64,000 bases of DNA, taken from contig DFBJ01000003.1 of assembly GCA_002366565.1 (NCBI GenBank), positions 273,956-337,955 on the forward strand. The letters are read 5' to 3'. This DNA comes from Bacteriovoracaceae bacterium UBA3083 (GTDB lineage: Bacteria > Bdellovibrionota > Bacteriovoracia > Bacteriovoracales > Bacteriovoracaceae). Below the pieces are notes generated by a model. That model did not search any database. It was not told where the DNA came from and saw only the letters and a program-made list of their open reading frames with translations. Position numbers and translations under genes: made by a program. This document shows, one piece after another, positions 50,970-60,367 of this stretch (positions are counted from its first letter, which is position 1; each line of letters opens with the position of its first letter).

Positions 50970-52124
50970 CTAAACTGTAAATAGCTTCTCGCTGTATTCA
51001 GTATGGTCATGGTAAAGTGAAAATCCAAAACGAAGTCTATTCTTTCTAGAGTCTGTTAAAACTCCATTACTCTCAAGCTTCTCTCTAATTGAATTTACAA
51101 GCTCTGTGCTTTCTAGGTTAAAAGTTAGAAAGTGACCGTGATGATCAATATCGTCTACTAAGAGATTATTTCTATTTAGATGGGGGTGATTAATTTTATC
51201 CAAGATCTTTAGGAATGATTTTTGACATTCTTGTACATGCTTGTGAATAAGTGACGAATTTATATTTTCTTCTTTAAAAAGTTCAAGAACTGAAACTAAT
51301 CTATATAGGGCCGTGTAATCTAGAGTTGACCCGGCAAAGCGCATTCCATCTTTTGGATAGGCAACTTCATTATCGTTAACATTTTCTAGAGTTGAAACCT
51401 CAGCAAACCATCCTGTATTGAGTGGTCGTAGGTTACAGTTCTTAGGAATGGTCATGAAACAACAACCTTCTCCAGCACCTACATACTTATAGCTACCTGC
51501 TATATAGAATATTTTATCTCCAATTTTAGAGAGATCAACTGGGAGTGCCATAAACCCATGATAGCCATCTATGATTATAGTGGAGTTATTCTTAGAGATT
51601 TCCTCAACTAGAAGATTTAGGTCTTTAATAGCAAGTCCGCTATTAAAGAAGACATGAGATGTAAAAACAACATCGAAACCTTCGTGACTAGCTTTAGAAA
51701 AGCGCTCTTGAAATGTCTCTATTGGGAGAGTTGGAATTACCGTGGCATCTATTAAATCGGCTTCAATGTAGCGGTTAAGCTGTCTTGAAAAAGAATAGAA
51801 TTCAGAGTCAGTGGTTAATATTTTTATCTTTCCTGAAAATGAGCTAAGAATTCTTGTAACAAGCTCATGTGTATTAGGAGCGAATGTAATATCATTAGGT
51901 CTATTAAAGTTCAGGTGATCGCTAAGTAGCCTTTGAGCAGTACCTACTTTTTCAGTAAGTATATACTCCCACTTATTATCAATCATCTTACAAGAGTCTT
52001 CCCAGTATTCTAGCTGCGCCTCTCTTGTGCAATCAGGCCAGTAATGATGGCTGTGGCAAGCAAAGTGAATTTTTCCTTCATTGGCCTTTAAAAACTTAGA
52101 ATAGAGACTCTTATATTTATTCAT
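50970..52124 (-). CDS. kynU: kynureninase-like PLP enzyme
   Basis: A 384-residue fold-type I (class V) enzyme, presumed to split kynurenine to anthranilate and alanine. The PLP lysine is Lys213 in GSYKYVGAGEG and Asp186 in TIIIDGYHG is the ring-N partner. The length is slightly short for kynureninase (about 410), but the N-terminal FACHSHHYWPDC region and the pairing with tryptophan dioxygenase support the call. A cysteine desulfurase-like or other class V lyase is the alternative. Its start overlaps the end of the upstream kynA by 8 bases. Confidence 0.78.
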   Translation of the reverse strand: MNKYKSLYSKFLKANEGKIHFACHSHHYWPDCTREAQLEYWEDSCKMIDNKWEYILTEKVGTAQRLLSDHLNFNRPNDITFAPNTHELVTRILSSFSGKIKILTTDSEFYSFSRQLNRYIEADLIDATVIPTLPIETFQERFSKASHEGFDVVFTSHVFFNSGLAIKDLNLLVEEISKNNSTIIIDGYHGFMALPVDLSKIGDKIFYIAGSYKYVGAGEGCCFMTIPKNCNLRPLNTGWFAEVSTLENVNDNEVAYPKDGMRFAGSTLDYTALYRLVSVLELFKEENINSSLIHKHVQECQKSFLKILDKINHPHLNRNNLLVDDIDHHGHFLTFNLESTELVNSIREKLESNGVLTDSRKNRLRFGFSLYHDHTEYSEKLFTV

Positions 52125-53217
52125 TAAAATGAAACCCTAGGTTCTTCTTTATATCATCTGGTAGTGATGGAAGTTTAGATCTTGGTATTAGAAATGTAGA
52201 GAGATTAAATAAGTCTAAGTAAACTCTATTATTTTCTGCAGCCATTTTAAGGTAGTGGTGACCAGAAGATCCTCCTGTACCAATCTTTGTCCCTAACATT
52301 CTTTGCGCCATAAGAGCGTGTCTATATCTCCAAGTTGTAAATAACTCATCCATATCCATTAGAGTTGTTAAAAACTTGTATGGTAGGTGGAGGATAGGCT
52401 CATCTCTATATAGAAGTATGAAGAGAGCGTTTAATGTAGCTTCTCGAGATAATGTTCTCTTTCCCATTTCTATAAGTTGATTGTGTCTAGTATCATCTAA
52501 TAAAGAGGCGAAGGTTTCACGAGTTGCATTTAAGTTCTCAATTTGCATCGCCATCCCTCTAGAGTCGAGAGTTGCCTGGTTTTCATGAATTATTTTTTCA
52601 TCATCATCTAAAATGAGATTGATTTGCTTTTCGTATTCACTCCAAAAATCAAAGCTTTCATTTTTAGTGAAGGGAATACGCTCAAGCCAAGACTCCGCTA
52701 ACTCTAAGATAGAGGCAGAGGATTCAATCTCAATAATTTTCTTTTTATCTTCTTCGTTTAGTCTTCCAAGAAAATACTCTCTATCAACTTCTTTTCTATT
52801 GCTTGTCTTAAGTCCCATTAAAACTTCAATTTCTCTAAATTGAACACTTTGAAATCCTGAAGCAGGAACAAGTAGGTCTCTAAATTCTAGGAAATCCATT
52901 GGAGTCATTGTTTCCATTACTCCAAGTTGATCAACCAGAAGTCCTTGGATTTTAGTTATCCTCTCAAGACGAGCTACTACTGTTGTTAGATCTTTTTCTT
53001 GAACTGTTTTCCCTGAAAACATTGTCACTATAGATTTTAACTCATGAATGATTTGCTTAAACCATAACTCATATACTTGGTGAACAATTATAAATAAAGT
53101 TTCATCATGAGCTTCATTATTCTCAATTTCTAGTGATTTTGGGTACTGAGTATCTAACAACTTATTTAGTTGAAGGTAATCGCCATAATAAACAGGTTCA
53201 TGAGGTTTTCTAGACAT
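52117..53217 (-). CDS. kynA: tryptophan 2,3-dioxygenase
   Basis: A 366-residue haem enzyme that opens the indole ring of tryptophan to N-formylkynurenine. Substrate-site residues lie in YGDYLQLNKLLDTQ and HDETLFIIVHQVYELWFKQ; the proximal haem His is likely in FTTWRYRHALMAQRMLG, followed by the glycine-rich GTGGSSGHHYL. It is longer than most bacterial TDOs and closer to animal size. The formamidase step is not encoded here. A, G-poor upstream region with no marked promoter. Confidence 0.9.
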   Translation of the reverse strand: MSRKPHEPVYYGDYLQLNKLLDTQYPKSLEIENNEAHDETLFIIVHQVYELWFKQIIHELKSIVTMFSGKTVQEKDLTTVVARLERITKIQGLLVDQLGVMETMTPMDFLEFRDLLVPASGFQSVQFREIEVLMGLKTSNRKEVDREYFLGRLNEEDKKKIIEIESSASILELAESWLERIPFTKNESFDFWSEYEKQINLILDDDEKIIHENQATLDSRGMAMQIENLNATRETFASLLDDTRHNQLIEMGKRTLSREATLNALFILLYRDEPILHLPYKFLTTLMDMDELFTTWRYRHALMAQRMLGTKIGTGGSSGHHYLKMAAENNRVYLDLFNLSTFLIPRSKLPSLPDDIKKNLGFHFNE

Positions 53218-53367
53218 TCAAATTTCCTTATTTTTTTTAAAGGTTAACTAAATTAGGGGGAAATGAAAATAAATATCAATCTGTACAAAATTCAGTTCAG
53301 TGAACTTTGATTGCCCTATAGCATTAGATTTGATAACTCTACTTCAAAGTAATTAGTTGGAGAGAAT

Positions 53368-54336
53368 ATGTTTGCGAGCAATCGTCATCCTAAATTTAGG
53401 AAACTCTTAAGTATCTGTATTTTTACAGTTTTCTTCCTTATTCTAGTTGGTGGACTAGTGAGAAGTACCGGTTCAGGATTAGGCTGTCCAGATTGGCCTA
53501 AGTGCTTTGGACAATACATCCCTCCTATGAGTATCTCAGAGCTTCCAGTTGATTATAAAGAACAATATAAAGTTGCTGGGAAGGTTATTGCAGACTTTAA
53601 CCCTGTGAAAACTTGGATTGAGTATATAAATAGGCTTGTTGGAGCAACAACTGGGATTCTCGTATTTCTTATGGCCCTAGCCTCATCAAGTTATAAGAAT
53701 GAGAATAAATCCATTATCTATCTTTCTTGGGCAACTGTATTTGCAGTAGGATTTAATGGATGGCTTGGATCTGTTGTTGTTTCTACACACTTAAAGCCAG
53801 TAATTATCACATTGCACATGCTTGCCGCTGTCGTCACTATTTTCTTACTGATAGAGGCGAAGGTCCGCTCAGATGAAAATAATTTACTTTTTCACCTAAA
53901 GAAAGAAGTGGGTAAGCCTTTAAAAGGATTCCTTATTTTTATTATTCTCCTAACTTTTGGGCAAATTATCTTAGGAACTCAGGTGAGAGAGGGGATTGAT
54001 CACTTATCTCACGATGGAGTTGCAAGAGATTTATGGATATCTAAGCTTGGGCTTGAGTATTTTATTCATCGTTCTTATTCTGCTCTAATCGTTATCGCTC
54101 ATGTTATTTTATTTATGAAAGTTTCTAAGCTAGGAAGTGTTCACTCTCGAGTGGCCCGCTGGACTCAGATAACTTGTGTCATTGTTCTTGTTAATATTTT
54201 ATCAGGAGTGACTCTTGCGTACGGATCTGTTCCTCCTGCAGCTCAGCCTATTCATTTACTTTTTGGGTTAATGCTTGCTTGCTCACAGTATTTTTTATTC
54301 ACTTTAATTTCAAAATCAACTGCTCTTGAAGAGTAG
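53368..54336 (+). CDS. ctaA: haem A synthase CtaA/COX15
   Basis: A 322-residue membrane protein with about eight helices that oxidises haem O to haem A. LVGGLVRSTGSGLGCPDWPKC is the N-terminal signature, and HRLVGAT-like Tyr/Ile-Asn-Arg-Leu-Val-Gly (IEYINRLVGATTG), THLKPVIITLHMLAAVV and QPIHLLFGLMLA supply the haem histidines. Two cysteine pairs are reduced to the CPDWPKC motif. GGAGAG precedes the start. The next gene is a second CtaA-like protein fused to CtaB. Confidence 0.92.
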   Translation: MFASNRHPKFRKLLSICIFTVFFLILVGGLVRSTGSGLGCPDWPKCFGQYIPPMSISELPVDYKEQYKVAGKVIADFNPVKTWIEYINRLVGATTGILVFLMALASSSYKNENKSIIYLSWATVFAVGFNGWLGSVVVSTHLKPVIITLHMLAAVVTIFLLIEAKVRSDENNLLFHLKKEVGKPLKGFLIFIILLTFGQIILGTQVREGIDHLSHDGVARDLWISKLGLEYFIHRSYSALIVIAHVILFMKVSKLGSVHSRVARWTQITCVIVLVNILSGVTLAYGSVPPAAQPIHLLFGLMLACSQYFLFTLISKSTALEE

Positions 54337-54363
54337 TCAGTTAGAGAGTATATAGTTTAAGTA

Positions 54364-56187
54364 ATGCACATATTAATTAATCTCACCATTATTCTTACTT
54401 ACGTCCTAATTATTCTGGGGGGGATTGTTCATAACACTGGCTCAGGGCTAAGTTGCCCAGATTGGCCACTATGTTATGGAAGTATTATTGCTGAGAGTTC
54501 ATCTCAAGGGCAGTTCTTAGAGCAGTTACATAGGCTTCTTGCTAGTGGTATCGGCTTTCTTTCAATTGCTATCTTTCTACTTGGAAGAAAATTTAAAGAA
54601 GATCAAAATAAGTTTTATAAATATACTGTTGCCTGTCTTTTTCTTGTTATTCTACAAGGTGGATTAGGGGCTTCAACGTTTTTTTATAAGCTTCCAACAC
54701 TAATATCTACAACTCACTTGTGTATCAGTTTAATATTCTTCTGTAGTCTTCTGTCTATGAAAAGAGAATATCAATCAAGTGTTTTAGGTAATTCTCTTAA
54801 TGTAAATAAGGACGAGTTTAAAAAGGTATACGATCCAGTACTAAAAGATGGAGTATTCTTTTCTCTTGTTGTTGTGGCCATCCAGGTTTTTCTTGGAGCC
54901 GTAATGAGACATAGTGGTGCAGGAAAAGTATGTGGAGCAGGAGAGTTTTTTCTTCAGTGTGTTCACTACCCATCAAACGAAGTTCTCTATTGGTCATCTA
55001 TTCCTAAAGTACAGTTAAACCTTGCTCATAAATACTTTGCAGTCATTGCTCTATTCACTGTTATCTGGAATTGTTCTAAGGTTTATCTTTCTAGTTTAAA
55101 GTTCAAAAATATATCTATTAAATTAAAAAACTCATTAGGACTTCACAGTATTTTAGTTATTGTCCTCATATTGCTTCAAGCAATTTCAGGGTCACTTGTA
55201 TCTAAGTATGACGTAAGTGTAGCTCCGACAACTATTCATTTAGGAGTGGCCACACTTCTTATTTGGTCTCTTTGGAGTTTAAGAAATAGGCTTAGATATT
55301 TAGAGGAAGATGTTCTTGGAGCAACTGAGCATACTTTTATTAGTGATGTTCTTGAAATTACAAAATTAAGACTAGGTATTCTTGTTGTCGTGACAATTGT
55401 CGTAGGCGTATTTGCAGCACCTGGAGAAATTAATTTCTTTAAGGCCATATTTGCTCTGATACTTATGACTATGGTTGTTTGTGGCTCAACGACTCTCAAT
55501 TGCTACATAGAAAGAGATGTCGACAAGTTGATGGATAGAACAAAAAATAGAGCTCTTCCTTCTGGAAGAATGAAGCCTTCAACTGCTTTAATTATTGGTT
55601 ATGGACTTATTTGTATAGCTCTTCCATTAATTGCAATTTTTGTTAACTGGCCAACAATGATTCTTTCACTAATTGCTGCTGTTTTATACTTATTTGCATA
55701 CACTCCAATGAAGCTTAAGAGTGAATTAGCTCTTTTTGTTGGTGCAATTCCGGGTGCAATTCCTCCAGTTATGGGGTGGACTACGGTAACCGGCAAGATT
55801 GATGCTATGGCAATTATCCTTTTTACAATTCTTTTTATTTGGCAAATCCCACATTTCTTAGCAATAGCAATTTATTATTCAAAAGATTATGATGCGGGGA
55901 GCATAAAAGTTTATCCAAACAAGACAGGTTTCGATAAGTCTAAACGAGATATCTTTATCTATACTATTATATTAGTACTAAGTTCTCTTGGCCCTTATTT
56001 GATCGGCTATGCGAGCGTTGGATATTTAAATACAGCATTAGTTTTAGGTATTTTATTCATAATTTTATCTATTTTTGGATTTTTTAAAGACACAGAATCG
56101 AAGATTGATCGTTGGGCAAGGCAGTATTTTTTAGCATCTATTGTCTATCTACCAATTCTTTTATCATCTTTGATTTTCTTTAGCTGA
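54364..56187 (+). CDS. ctaB: CtaA-CtaB fusion (haem O/haem A synthase)
   Basis: A 607-residue fusion. Residues 1-310 are CtaA-like: GGIVHNTGSGLSCPDWPLC, QLHRLLASG, TTHLCISL, NLAHKYFAVIAL and TIHLGVATLL carry the expected Cys and His positions. Residues 329-607 are a protoheme IX farnesyltransferase with the UbiA-type motif NCYIERDVDKLMDRT at 379-393 (Asp385 and Asp391) and MDRTKNRALPSGR. The joint is a short linker (312-328). No Shine-Dalgarno; TATAGT lies 7 bases before the ATG. Together with the preceding CtaA this gives two CtaA copies, and the fusion could channel haem O directly. Confidence 0.92.
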   Translation: MHILINLTIILTYVLIILGGIVHNTGSGLSCPDWPLCYGSIIAESSSQGQFLEQLHRLLASGIGFLSIAIFLLGRKFKEDQNKFYKYTVACLFLVILQGGLGASTFFYKLPTLISTTHLCISLIFFCSLLSMKREYQSSVLGNSLNVNKDEFKKVYDPVLKDGVFFSLVVVAIQVFLGAVMRHSGAGKVCGAGEFFLQCVHYPSNEVLYWSSIPKVQLNLAHKYFAVIALFTVIWNCSKVYLSSLKFKNISIKLKNSLGLHSILVIVLILLQAISGSLVSKYDVSVAPTTIHLGVATLLIWSLWSLRNRLRYLEEDVLGATEHTFISDVLEITKLRLGILVVVTIVVGVFAAPGEINFFKAIFALILMTMVVCGSTTLNCYIERDVDKLMDRTKNRALPSGRMKPSTALIIGYGLICIALPLIAIFVNWPTMILSLIAAVLYLFAYTPMKLKSELALFVGAIPGAIPPVMGWTTVTGKIDAMAIILFTILFIWQIPHFLAIAIYYSKDYDAGSIKVYPNKTGFDKSKRDIFIYTIILVLSSLGPYLIGYASVGYLNTALVLGILFIILSIFGFFKDTESKIDRWARQYFLASIVYLPILLSSLIFFS

Positions 56188-56298
56188 AATCTATAGTAGA
56201 AGAATCTAGAATTATCATACTTTTATATATAGAATATAGTGACTTAGATCTCTAATTTAATAATTTTTAACTTCATAGTTTATTGAAAGGTTTTATCT

Positions 56299-57093
56299 AT
56301 GACTGTTTTATCTGCTGCAGTTGCAAATACTGCAAAAACTTGGACTCTTTGGGAGAGAATGCAAACTCCTGAGGATATTTCTGTTAATGGCCACTTAATT
56401 GATTGGCTCTTTAACCTCACAACTTACCTGAACTTGTTCTTCTTCGTTTTGGTGTGTATTGGAATTTTTGGTTTCTCTTACCTGTATAGTGCTAAGAGAA
56501 ATAAGAAGGCTTATTACACTTACGGGAACAAAAAGGTTCACATCATTGTTCTTACTGTAATTGGATTATCAGTATTCTTAGGAATCGATATGAATATTAC
56601 TAGGATTTCAAACGAGGATTACGTAGAAGTATTCGCGAATTGGCCTAAAGAAGATGAGAAGCCTTTAAGAGTCGAAGTTATGGCGCAACAGTGGGCGTGG
56701 CATTTTAGATATGCTGGGCGTGATGGTGTGTTCAATACTGAAGATGACGTTGTTCAATTGAACGATCTTAGATTACCAATTGGAAGAAAGGTTATCTTCC
56801 AGGTTGTTTCTAAAGATGTGATTCATTCTCTGTATTTCCCAAATACTAGAAGAAAGGTTGATGCAATTCCTGGTCGTATTACAAGACTGTGGTTTGAGCT
56901 GACTAAAGATGGTTACTACAATATCGCTTGTGCGGAAATGTGTGGAACTTATCACTATAGAATGAAAGCTTACTTAACTTCATATACTCAAGCTAACTTT
57001 GAAGAATGGATGACAGAAGCAGAAGACAAAGCAATCGCCCAAAATGATCGTGAAAACGCTGATCTATATTGGGGATGGCCTTGGACTTGGTAA
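56299..57093 (+). CDS. ctaC: cytochrome c oxidase subunit II
   Basis: A 264-residue CuA subunit with two membrane helices (residues 38-62 and 78-95). The CuA ligands are complete: His in DVIHSLYFPNTR, then CAEMCGTYHYRM with Cys, Glu, Cys, His and Met. No fused cytochrome c domain, unlike true caa3 subunit II. The early residues MTVLSAAVANTAKTWTLWERMQ suggest no cleavable signal. GAAAGG precedes the start. The electron donor is probably the separate dihaem or octahaem cytochrome. Confidence 0.94.
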   Translation: MTVLSAAVANTAKTWTLWERMQTPEDISVNGHLIDWLFNLTTYLNLFFFVLVCIGIFGFSYLYSAKRNKKAYYTYGNKKVHIIVLTVIGLSVFLGIDMNITRISNEDYVEVFANWPKEDEKPLRVEVMAQQWAWHFRYAGRDGVFNTEDDVVQLNDLRLPIGRKVIFQVVSKDVIHSLYFPNTRRKVDAIPGRITRLWFELTKDGYYNIACAEMCGTYHYRMKAYLTSYTQANFEEWMTEAEDKAIAQNDRENADLYWGWPWTW

Positions 57094-57129
57094 GATTAAA
57101 CGAATTAGTTATTAAGGAGATATAGAGCA

Positions 57130-58857
57130 ATGGCTTTTTACGAACAACATATCCATGATGCTCCAAAAACTTTCTTGTCGAAGTATATTTTTTCTTACGA
57201 CCATAAAGTGATTGGAAAACAATTTCTTTGGTATGGAATCCTATTCCTAGGAATCGGGGGGATGATGGCCCTTATGATTCGTTGGACACTGGCGTTTCCT
57301 GGACAACCATTCCCAGTAATTGGAAATTTCTTATTTCCTTCTACAGGCGGAGTTGTTCCACCTGATACGTATGCGATGCTTTTTACAATGCACGGTACGA
57401 TTATGATTTTCTATGCAATTACACCTATTTTGATTGGAGCGTTTGGTAATTACCTGATTCCTCTAATGATTGGTGCAAGAGATATGGCATTTCCACTATT
57501 GAATATGCTTTCATTTCATATTGCAGTTGCTTCTGGTGTACTACTTCTTGCTGGTTTATTTACACCTCTTGGAGCCGCCGCTGGTGGATGGACATCATAT
57601 CCGACTCTTTCAACTCTAATTGGTTCACCAGGTGTGGGACAGACTCTTTGGACATTAGCTATTTTTGTTCTTGGTGTTTCTTCAACTATGGGTGCAATTA
57701 ACTATATTACAACAATCATTACTCTAAGAGCTCCTGGGATGGGATATTTCGATATGCCTCTTTCAGTTTGGGGATTAGGTCTGACTGCAATTTTAAATGC
57801 AATCTTCCTTCCTGTTCTTGGTGCTGGTTGTTTACTACTAGTTTTCGATAGAGTTTTTGGAACAGCTTTCTTCCTTGCAGGTGCTGCGGCAACTTCAGGA
57901 ACTGGTGATCCAATCCTTTTCCAACACGTATTTTGGATTTTCGGTCACCCGGAAGTTTATATTTTAATTCTTCCAGCGTGGGGAATCGTGTCTGACCTTC
58001 TATCATTCTTTGCTAGAAAGCCAGCATTTGGAGCTAAGGCAACAGCTTTATCAATGACGACAATTACAATTCTTTCAACAATTGTTTACGGTCACCATAT
58101 GTATACAACTCAGATGTCTCCGCTGTTAACTCAGTCGTTTATGACTCTGACGATGACAATTTCTATTCCTTCAGCAATCTTTTTTGCAAACTGGTTAGGA
58201 ACAATTTGGAAAGGATCAATTCGTTTCCATTCTCCAATGCTTTTCTCTCTTGGAGTAGTATTTGTTTTCGGTCTTGGTGGTTTAACTGGTCTGTATTTAG
58301 CAACAGTAACAACTGACCTTTACTTACATGATACTTACTTTGTAGTAGGTCACTTCCATTACACAATGGCAGCATCTGTTTTACTTGGTGGTTTTGCAGC
58401 AATCTATTTCTGGATGCCTAAGATGTTTGGGACGATGATGAACGAATTCTGGGCAAAGGTTCACTTTTGGATCACTATGCTTGGTCTAAACGGAATCTTC
58501 ATGGGAATGATGGTTGTAGGTTATGCAGGTATGCACAGAAGACTATATAACCCGTTCGTATATGAATTTATGGAAAGAATGATTCCAATCAACACTTTTG
58601 TTACTTGGTCTGCAATTACAATGGGTCTCTCACAGATAATTTTTGTGATTAACTTTGTACATGCAGTTTTCTTTAAGAAAGAAAAAGCAAGTGCTAACCC
58701 ATGGGAAGTTGGAACTCTTGAATGGACTATTCCATCACCATCTCCTCACTATAACTTTAAGGAAATTCCTGTTGTTAAGTGTGGGCCACATGAATATGGA
58801 AATCCAAATTTAACTGGTGATAGAGACTTTCAATATCAAACTGAAGAGCTTGTGTAG
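57130..58857 (+). CDS. ctaD: cytochrome c oxidase subunit I
   Basis: A 575-residue catalytic subunit with 12 membrane helices. The low-spin haem ligand lies in TMHGTIMIFY, the CuB and Tyr site in FWIFGHPEVYILILPAWGIV, and the further His pair in VYGHHMYTTQ, with VGHFHYTMAASVLLG near the end. The HPEVY motif marks it as the A-type (aa3) family. AAGGAG precedes the start. Together with subunit II and the CtaA/CtaB enzymes it defines an aa3-type oxidase. Confidence 0.97.
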   Translation: MAFYEQHIHDAPKTFLSKYIFSYDHKVIGKQFLWYGILFLGIGGMMALMIRWTLAFPGQPFPVIGNFLFPSTGGVVPPDTYAMLFTMHGTIMIFYAITPILIGAFGNYLIPLMIGARDMAFPLLNMLSFHIAVASGVLLLAGLFTPLGAAAGGWTSYPTLSTLIGSPGVGQTLWTLAIFVLGVSSTMGAINYITTIITLRAPGMGYFDMPLSVWGLGLTAILNAIFLPVLGAGCLLLVFDRVFGTAFFLAGAAATSGTGDPILFQHVFWIFGHPEVYILILPAWGIVSDLLSFFARKPAFGAKATALSMTTITILSTIVYGHHMYTTQMSPLLTQSFMTLTMTISIPSAIFFANWLGTIWKGSIRFHSPMLFSLGVVFVFGLGGLTGLYLATVTTDLYLHDTYFVVGHFHYTMAASVLLGGFAAIYFWMPKMFGTMMNEFWAKVHFWITMLGLNGIFMGMMVVGYAGMHRRLYNPFVYEFMERMIPINTFVTWSAITMGLSQIIFVINFVHAVFFKKEKASANPWEVGTLEWTIPSPSPHYNFKEIPVVKCGPHEYGNPNLTGDRDFQYQTEELV

Positions 58858-58861
58858 ATAA

Positions 58862-59455
58862 ATGAATACTGTAATGAGCAATACAACATTAACGAAGGAA
58901 AGAGTTGGAAGACAAATTACGTCTTCCATCGCGATGACTGTTATCTTAGTCACTTTCTCAATGTTATTTGCCTCATTACTTTTAGGCTTTACTGTTTTTA
59001 GATTAACGTCTGATGTATGGCCGCCAATGGGATTTGAAAGAGTTGATCTTTTTCTTCCTACAATAAGTACGATTTTAATAGCAATAAGTAGTTTCACTTT
59101 TTGGAAGTATGAGAAGCTATTTTTAGCAGTGAATAAAGAAAGAAAGCTATGGCTAGGTTTTACTATGGCCCTAGGGTTTTCTTTTATGGTCATGCAGGCA
59201 ATGCTTTGGAGTGACCTACATTCAAAAGGGATTTATGTACAAGATGGTATTTTTCCATCAATCATTTTCTCTTTTACATGGACTCATGCTGCACACGTTG
59301 TGGTTGCATGGTTTCTATTATTTTATTTGGTACCAACACTCAAAGAGGGCATCTCAGTAGAAAAACTTGAAAATAGAGTTTTTAATATTGGGAAATTTTG
59401 GCACTTCTTAGGTGTTGTATGGTTAATTATGTATATAACGATTTTTTTATTTTAG
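58862..59455 (+). CDS. second, divergent cytochrome c oxidase subunit III
   Basis: A 197-residue protein with five membrane helices. The family's end signature is WTHAAHVVVAWFLLFYLVP and IGKFWHFLGVVWLIMYITIFLF, matching subunit III although identity to the subunit III at 48526 looks low. It is in the correct place directly after subunit I. A downstream ATG (58874) could be the true start. It could replace, or work in a second form of, the complex containing the first subunit III. Confidence 0.82.
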   Translation: MNTVMSNTTLTKERVGRQITSSIAMTVILVTFSMLFASLLLGFTVFRLTSDVWPPMGFERVDLFLPTISTILIAISSFTFWKYEKLFLAVNKERKLWLGFTMALGFSFMVMQAMLWSDLHSKGIYVQDGIFPSIIFSFTWTHAAHVVVAWFLLFYLVPTLKEGISVEKLENRVFNIGKFWHFLGVVWLIMYITIFLF

Positions 59456-59464
59456 AGGAATGAC

Positions 59465-60361
59465 ATGAAGAATATGGCTAAGCTAATTTTAACTCTTCTT
59501 ATCCTTGGTGCTTTTACTTCTTGTAGTGAAAGTCACTTTCGTGAAGATAAAATCTTCGCTGGTGGTAAGTATGTAACTGCTAAGACTTTAAATAAGGGTA
59601 AGACCATTTATACTGAGTACTGTATGCCTTGCCATGGTGTTAACGGTGACGGAAAAGGTGTTGCTTCAAAAGGTATGAAAGTACCACCAAGAGACTTTAC
59701 TCAAGGTATCTTTAAATTTGGTCATGTTCTCTCTGGAGAGTTACCTCATGATGAAGATATTTATGAATTACTAAAAAAAGGTCTAAATGGAACAGCAATG
59801 CTTCCATGGGATTTAAAAGAAGATCAGGCTGATGCCGTAGTTCAATATATTAAAACTTTTGCACCTGAAGTGTGGGAAGGTAAAGATAAAGAGCTTGGAG
59901 CACGTGTTGAGTTAATTGCTGACCCATATGGTTTAGCTCATAAGTCTGCAGCGATTGCAAAAGGGAAGGCTATCTATCACGGTGAAGCTAACTGCCAGTC
60001 TTGTCACAGAGCTTATATCGGAGTTGAAGAGTTAGGAAAAATAACAGAAGAAAATCCTAGAGAAATTGATATGGAAGTTTTCCAACAAAAACCTCAGGAA
60101 ACAGAGTGGGGATTCCAGAATGTACCACCAGATTTTACTTGGGATTCTGTAAGAAGTGCACGTTCTGTTGATGATTTAGCTAGACGTCTTGCTTATGGAG
60201 TTGGTGGAACATCAATGCCTGCTTGGAAAGATACAATTACTGATGATCAGATCTGGGCCGTTGCTTATTATGTTAAAAGTCTTATTGATATGAAAGATAC
60301 TCAATTAAGAAAAGACTTAATGAATGCAATTAAAGCTGAAAACAAAAAATTTGGGAAATAG
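59465..60361 (+). CDS. dihaem cytochrome c lipoprotein
   Basis: A 298-residue periplasmic cytochrome c. Signal MKNMAKLILTLLILGAFTSC has a lipobox ending in Cys20. Two CxxCH sites, CMPCH near residue 56 and CQSCH near 179, define two cytochrome c domains with Met ligands in the SKGMKVPPRDF and GGTSMPAWKDTI regions. It lies between subunit III and SCO, so it likely donates electrons to the CuA centre. AGGAATGAC precedes the ATG. Confidence 0.9.
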   Translation: MKNMAKLILTLLILGAFTSCSESHFREDKIFAGGKYVTAKTLNKGKTIYTEYCMPCHGVNGDGKGVASKGMKVPPRDFTQGIFKFGHVLSGELPHDEDIYELLKKGLNGTAMLPWDLKEDQADAVVQYIKTFAPEVWEGKDKELGARVELIADPYGLAHKSAAIAKGKAIYHGEANCQSCHRAYIGVEELGKITEENPREIDMEVFQQKPQETEWGFQNVPPDFTWDSVRSARSVDDLARRLAYGVGGTSMPAWKDTITDDQIWAVAYYVKSLIDMKDTQLRKDLMNAIKAENKKFGK

Positions 60362-60367
60362 GTAAAG

